Assembly: GCF_016591715.1 (NCBI RefSeq)
Contig: NZ_AP024109.1
Location: 806,001 to 870,000, forward strand
DNA length: 64,000 nt
Reading direction: 5' to 3'
Source: Mesorhizobium sp. J8
GTDB lineage: Bacteria; Pseudomonadota; Alphaproteobacteria; Rhizobiales; Rhizobiaceae
Shown here: positions 61,145 through 64,000 of the stretch, piece by piece
How the letters are laid out: every line of letters starts with the position of its first letter
Position numbering within the stretch: position 1 is the stretch's first letter
The notes under the pieces: generated by a model
Database searches by the model: none
What the model was told of the DNA's origin: nothing
What the model saw: only the letters and a program-made list of their open reading frames with translations
Translations under genes and position numbers: made by a program

Positions 61145-63720
61145 ACGATACGAAATCGGGCGACGACAAGACGTTGAGCGTTACGCCGAAGAAGACCTTG
61201 ACGCTGAAGCGCCCCGGCCTTGAGCAGGGCACCGTGCGCCAGAATTTCTCGCATGGCCGCACCAAGTCGGTCGTGGTCGAGACCAAGAAGCGCAAGTTCT
61301 CGCTGCCTGGCGACAAGCCGGAGCCGGTGGCGCCGTCGGTGTTCACGCCCAAGCCCGCCGCTGCTCCTGTCGCCGCCGCGCCTGCCGTGCAGGAAGCGCC
61401 CAAGGCGCCGCCTCCGCCGGCCGAGCGTTCCGGCATGGTTCTGAACGAACTCTCGCGCGGCGAGATGGAAGCGCGCCGCAGGGCGCTGGAAGGGTCCAAG
61501 GCCCGCGAGGCCGAGGATCGGCAGCGTGCTCTGGAAGAGAGCAAGCGCCGCGCCGAGGAGGAAGAACGCCGCAAGCGCGAGCGCGAGGAATCCGCGCGCC
61601 GTCAGGCCGAGGAAGAAGCGCGCCTCCAGGCCGAAGCCGAATCCCGGCGCCGCGCCGAGGAAGAGGCTCGCCGCCGCGCACCGCTGGCCGCCGACGTCGC
61701 CACGGCCGATGACGAGGAAGAGGCCAAGCCCAGGCGCTCAGGCACCGGTGGTGCGGCCAGTGCGCCGGCGCGCCGCCTCGCCACGCCCGAAGTGGCTCGT
61801 CCGGCCAGGCCCGCCAAGGGCGAGGACGACCGCCGCCGCGGCAAGCTGACACTGAACTCGGCGCTGTCGGATGACGATGCGCGCGGACGCTCGCTGTCTT
61901 CGATGCGCCGCCGCCAGGAGAAGTTCAAACGCGCGCTGCACAACGAGCCGCGCGAGAAAGTCATGCGCGAAGTGATCCTGCCCGAAACCATCACCATCCA
62001 GGAACTGGCGCAGCGCATGTCCGAACGCGCCGTGGACGTGGTCAAGTACTTCATGAAGCAGGGCCAGATCCTGAAGCCGGGCGACGTCATCGACGCCGAC
62101 ACGGCCGAGCTGGTGGCTTCCGAATTCGGCCACACGGTCCGCCGTGTCGCCGAGTCCGACATCGAGGAAGGATTGTTCAACATCGCCGACCGGCCTGAAG
62201 ATCTGGTATCGCGCCCGCCGGTCGTGACCATCATGGGCCATGTCGATCACGGCAAGACCTCGCTGCTCGACGCCATCCGCAACGCCAATGTCGTCTCCGG
62301 CGAGGCCGGCGGCATCACCCAGCATATCGGCGCCTATCAGATCGAGAAGGACGGCCACAAGATCACCTTCATCGATACGCCCGGCCACGCCGCCTTCACG
62401 GCCATGCGCGCCCGCGGCGCCCAGGTCACCGACATCGCGGTGCTGGTGGTGGCTGCCGACGACAGCGTGATGCCGCAGACGATCGAATCGATCAATCACG
62501 CCAAGGCGGCCGGCGTGCCGATCATCGTGGCGATCAACAAGATCGACAAGCGCGACGCCGACCCTCAGAAGGTTCGGACGGAACTGCTGCGCCACGAAGT
62601 GTTCGTGGAATCGATGGGCGGCGAGGTTCTTGACGTCGAGGTTTCGGCGACCAAGGGCACCAACATCGACAAGTTGCTCGAGGCGATCCTGTTGCAGGCC
62701 GAAGTCCTCGACCTCAAGGCCAATCCCGACCGCACCGCCGAAGGCGCGGTGATCGAGGCCAAGCTCGACAAGGGCCGTGGCTCGGTCGCTACCGTCCTGG
62801 TGCAGACCGGCACGCTGATGCCGGGCGACATCATCGTCGCCGGCAATGAGTGGGGCCGCGTGCGCGCGCTGGTGAACGACCGCGGCGATCACGTTCCGGA
62901 AGCGCCCCCCGCGATGCCGGTCGAGGTGCTCGGCCTTCAGGGCACGCCGCTGGCCGGCGACCGCTTCGCCGTCGTCAACAACGAGGCCCGCGCCCGCGAG
63001 ATCACCGAATATCGCCAGCGCCTGGCCCGCGACAAGGCGGTTGCCAAGCATGCCGGCCAGCGCGGTTCGCTCGAGCAGATGATGTCGCAGTTGCAGACGA
63101 GCGGACTGAAGGAGTTTCCGCTGGTCATCAAGGGCGACGTGCAGGGCTCCATCGAGGCGATCAATGCCGCTCTCGAAAAGCTCGGCAACGACGAGGTGAG
63201 GGTGCGGATCGTCCATTCGGGCGCCGGCGGCATCACCGAGAGCGACGTCTCGCTGGCCGAGACGTCGGGTGCCGCGATCATCGGCTTCAACGTCCGCGCC
63301 AACGCGCAGGCGCGCACTGCGGCTGCTGCCGCGGGCATCGAGATCCGCTACTACTCGATCATCTACAACCTTGTCGACGACGTGAAGGCCGCCCTTTCCG
63401 GCATGCTTTCTCCGGAGCGGCGCGAGACCTTCATCGGCAATGCCGAGATCCTGGAGATCTTCGACATCTCGAAGGTCGGCAAGATCGCCGGCTGCCGCGT
63501 CACCGAGGGCAAGGTCGAGCGTGGCGCGGGCGTGCGCCTGATCCGCGACAACGTCGTCGTCCACGAAGGCACGCTGAAGACGCTGAAGCGCTTCAAGGAC
63601 GAGGTTGCGGAAGTGCCGGCCGGCCAGGAGTGCGGCATGGCCTTCCAGAACTACGAGGACATGCGCGTCGGTGACGTCATCGAGTGCTTCCGCGTCGAGA
63701 TGGTGAGCAGGACGCTCTAA
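61141..63720 (+). CDS. infB: Translation initiation factor IF-2
   Basis: 859 aa. The long charged Ala/Arg/Glu/Lys-rich N-terminal region (to about 260) is followed by the IF2 N2-like segment ([29 protein letters not shown]). The G domain has G1 GHVDHGKT (366-373), G3 DTPGH and G4 NKID. Domains II, III and IV follow, ending [22 protein letters not shown]. Delivers initiator tRNA to the 30S subunit. ATGA overlap with the preceding gene. Confidence 0.97.
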   Translation: MNDTKSGDDKTLSVTPKKTLTLKRPGLEQGTVRQNFSHGRTKSVVVETKKRKFSLPGDKPEPVAPSVFTPKPAAAPVAAAPAVQEAPKAPPPPAERSGMVLNELSRGEMEARRRALEGSKAREAEDRQRALEESKRRAEEEERRKREREESARRQAEEEARLQAEAESRRRAEEEARRRAPLAADVATADDEEEAKPRRSGTGGAASAPARRLATPEVARPARPAKGEDDRRRGKLTLNSALSDDDARGRSLSSMRRRQEKFKRALHNEPREKVMREVILPETITIQELAQRMSERAVDVVKYFMKQGQILKPGDVIDADTAELVASEFGHTVRRVAESDIEEGLFNIADRPEDLVSRPPVVTIMGHVDHGKTSLLDAIRNANVVSGEAGGITQHIGAYQIEKDGHKITFIDTPGHAAFTAMRARGAQVTDIAVLVVAADDSVMPQTIESINHAKAAGVPIIVAINKIDKRDADPQKVRTELLRHEVFVESMGGEVLDVEVSATKGTNIDKLLEAILLQAEVLDLKANPDRTAEGAVIEAKLDKGRGSVATVLVQTGTLMPGDIIVAGNEWGRVRALVNDRGDHVPEAPPAMPVEVLGLQGTPLAGDRFAVVNNEARAREITEYRQRLARDKAVAKHAGQRGSLEQMMSQLQTSGLKEFPLVIKGDVQGSIEAINAALEKLGNDEVRVRIVHSGAGGITESDVSLAETSGAAIIGFNVRANAQARTAAAAAGIEIRYYSIIYNLVDDVKAALSGMLSPERRETFIGNAEILEIFDISKVGKIAGCRVTEGKVERGAGVRLIRDNVVVHEGTLKTLKRFKDEVAEVPAGQECGMAFQNYEDMRVGDVIECFRVEMVSRTL

Positions 63721-63747
63721 ATTCGGCTATACTTGCCGGAATGAAAC

Positions 63748-63773
63748 GGGCGGCGGCCGCGAGGCTGCCGCCC
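63748..63773 (+). terminator. Hairpin between infB and rbfA
   Basis: GGGCGGC / GCCGCCC stem with a GC-rich loop and no T run, 27 bases after the infB stop. It is not expected to stop all transcription, since rbfA is normally in the same operon; it may be an RNA-processing or stability site. Confidence 0.4.
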
Positions 63774-63845
63774 ACACCACTCATGCATTTTGAGACATGG
63801 GGCGTGGTCCCATCCCGCGCTCCACGATTTCAGGACCGAAGAAAC

Positions 63846-64000
63846 ATGTCCCGTTCGACACAGTCAGGCCCCTCCCAGCGCATGCTGCGCGTCGGCGAGC
63901 AGGTGCGCCATGCCCTTTCCGAGACCTTGCAGCGCGGCGAGATCATCGATCCAGTGATCGAGAACAGCGTCGTCTCGGTCTCCGAGGTGCGCATGTCGCC
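63846..64000 (+). CDS. rbfA: Ribosome-binding factor A (3' end outside window)
   Basis: ATG 63846 opens a frame that runs off the window after 51 codons. The visible part reads [22 protein letters not shown] followed by [10 protein letters not shown], the conserved RbfA start with the KH-like fold. RbfA is a 30S maturation and cold-shock factor. Its place after infB is the standard order. GACCGAAGAAAC lies just upstream as a weak ribosome-binding region. Confidence 0.93.
   Translation, partial: MSRSTQSGPSQRMLRVGEQVRHALSETLQRGEIIDPVIENSVVSVSEVRMS

Noticed and set aside
61738..63564. 608-aa open frame on the minus strand
   Set aside because: Exact antisense shadow of infB.

Overview
The window is about 64 kb of GC-rich chromosomal DNA that reads as a rhizobial alphaproteobacterium, most likely Mesorhizobium or a close relative. 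This assignment is inferred from gene content and order: ffs-dnaX-ybaB, tsaB-rimI-plsC-miaB-phoH-ybeY-corC-lnt-HTH-metK-trmB-rimP-nusA-ylxR/L7Ae-infB-rbfA, a yej-type peptide importer, a palindrome resembling Irr (ICE) boxes, and abundant palindromic intergenic repeats. No rRNA, tRNA, CRISPR array or prophage was seen. The only mobile element recognised is one IS630-family insertion sequence.

Layout. 1-389: tail of an unknown gene. 454-3316 (minus): an ATP-dependent DNA ligase and its associated metallo-beta-lactamase-fold exonuclease, separated by a palindromic repeat. 3404-6331: a TPR methyltransferase, a small lipoprotein, a P-loop kinase-like protein and a GhrA-type reductase. 6371-14017 (minus): a yejA-yejA-yejB-yejE-yejF peptide importer with two binding proteins, one with a Sec signal and one with a Tat signal. 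14174-18612: membrane cytochrome c, kdsB and pheA, then a HIT-nudC-Dabb group. 18755-24618: SRP RNA, dnaX, ybaB, a SleB-like hydrolase, recR and an MltB-type transglycosylase. 24885-30101: a five-gene oligopeptide/dipeptide ABC importer. 30141-31546: an acidic small protein and the IS630 element. 31546-36850 (minus): one RND pump with two adaptor proteins. 37093-39963: a GABA-type aminotransferase, an orphan ParD-like antitoxin and an FAD ferredoxin reductase.

40103-46366 is an iron locus. A perfect 21-bp Irr-like palindrome sits in a divergent promoter region. Downstream lie imelysin, bacterioferritin-associated ferredoxin, bacterioferritin, di-heme oxidoreductase, a second imelysin and a DUF1513 protein. 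The arrangement couples an envelope iron-handling module to cytoplasmic iron storage. 46658-64000 is a long co-oriented housekeeping region for tRNA and rRNA modification, envelope maturation, SAM synthesis and the nusA-infB translation/transcription operon, running off the window inside rbfA.

The most notable observations are these. (1) The IS630 element sits exactly in the TA shared by the overlapping stop codons of two convergent genes and regenerates a stop for each. (2) A palindromic repeat supplies the start codon and ribosome-binding site of the MltB-like gene. (3) trmB has no ATG/GTG/TTG start covering its conserved N-terminus and appears to start at CTG overlapping the metK stop. (4) A terminator abuts the metK ribosome-binding site, suggesting attenuation. 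(5) The Irr-like box is shared by two back-to-back promoters. (6) The RND pump has two adaptors, like TriABC. No entirely unprecedented multigene system is claimed; the iron locus and the repeat-derived translation start are the best candidates for follow-up.
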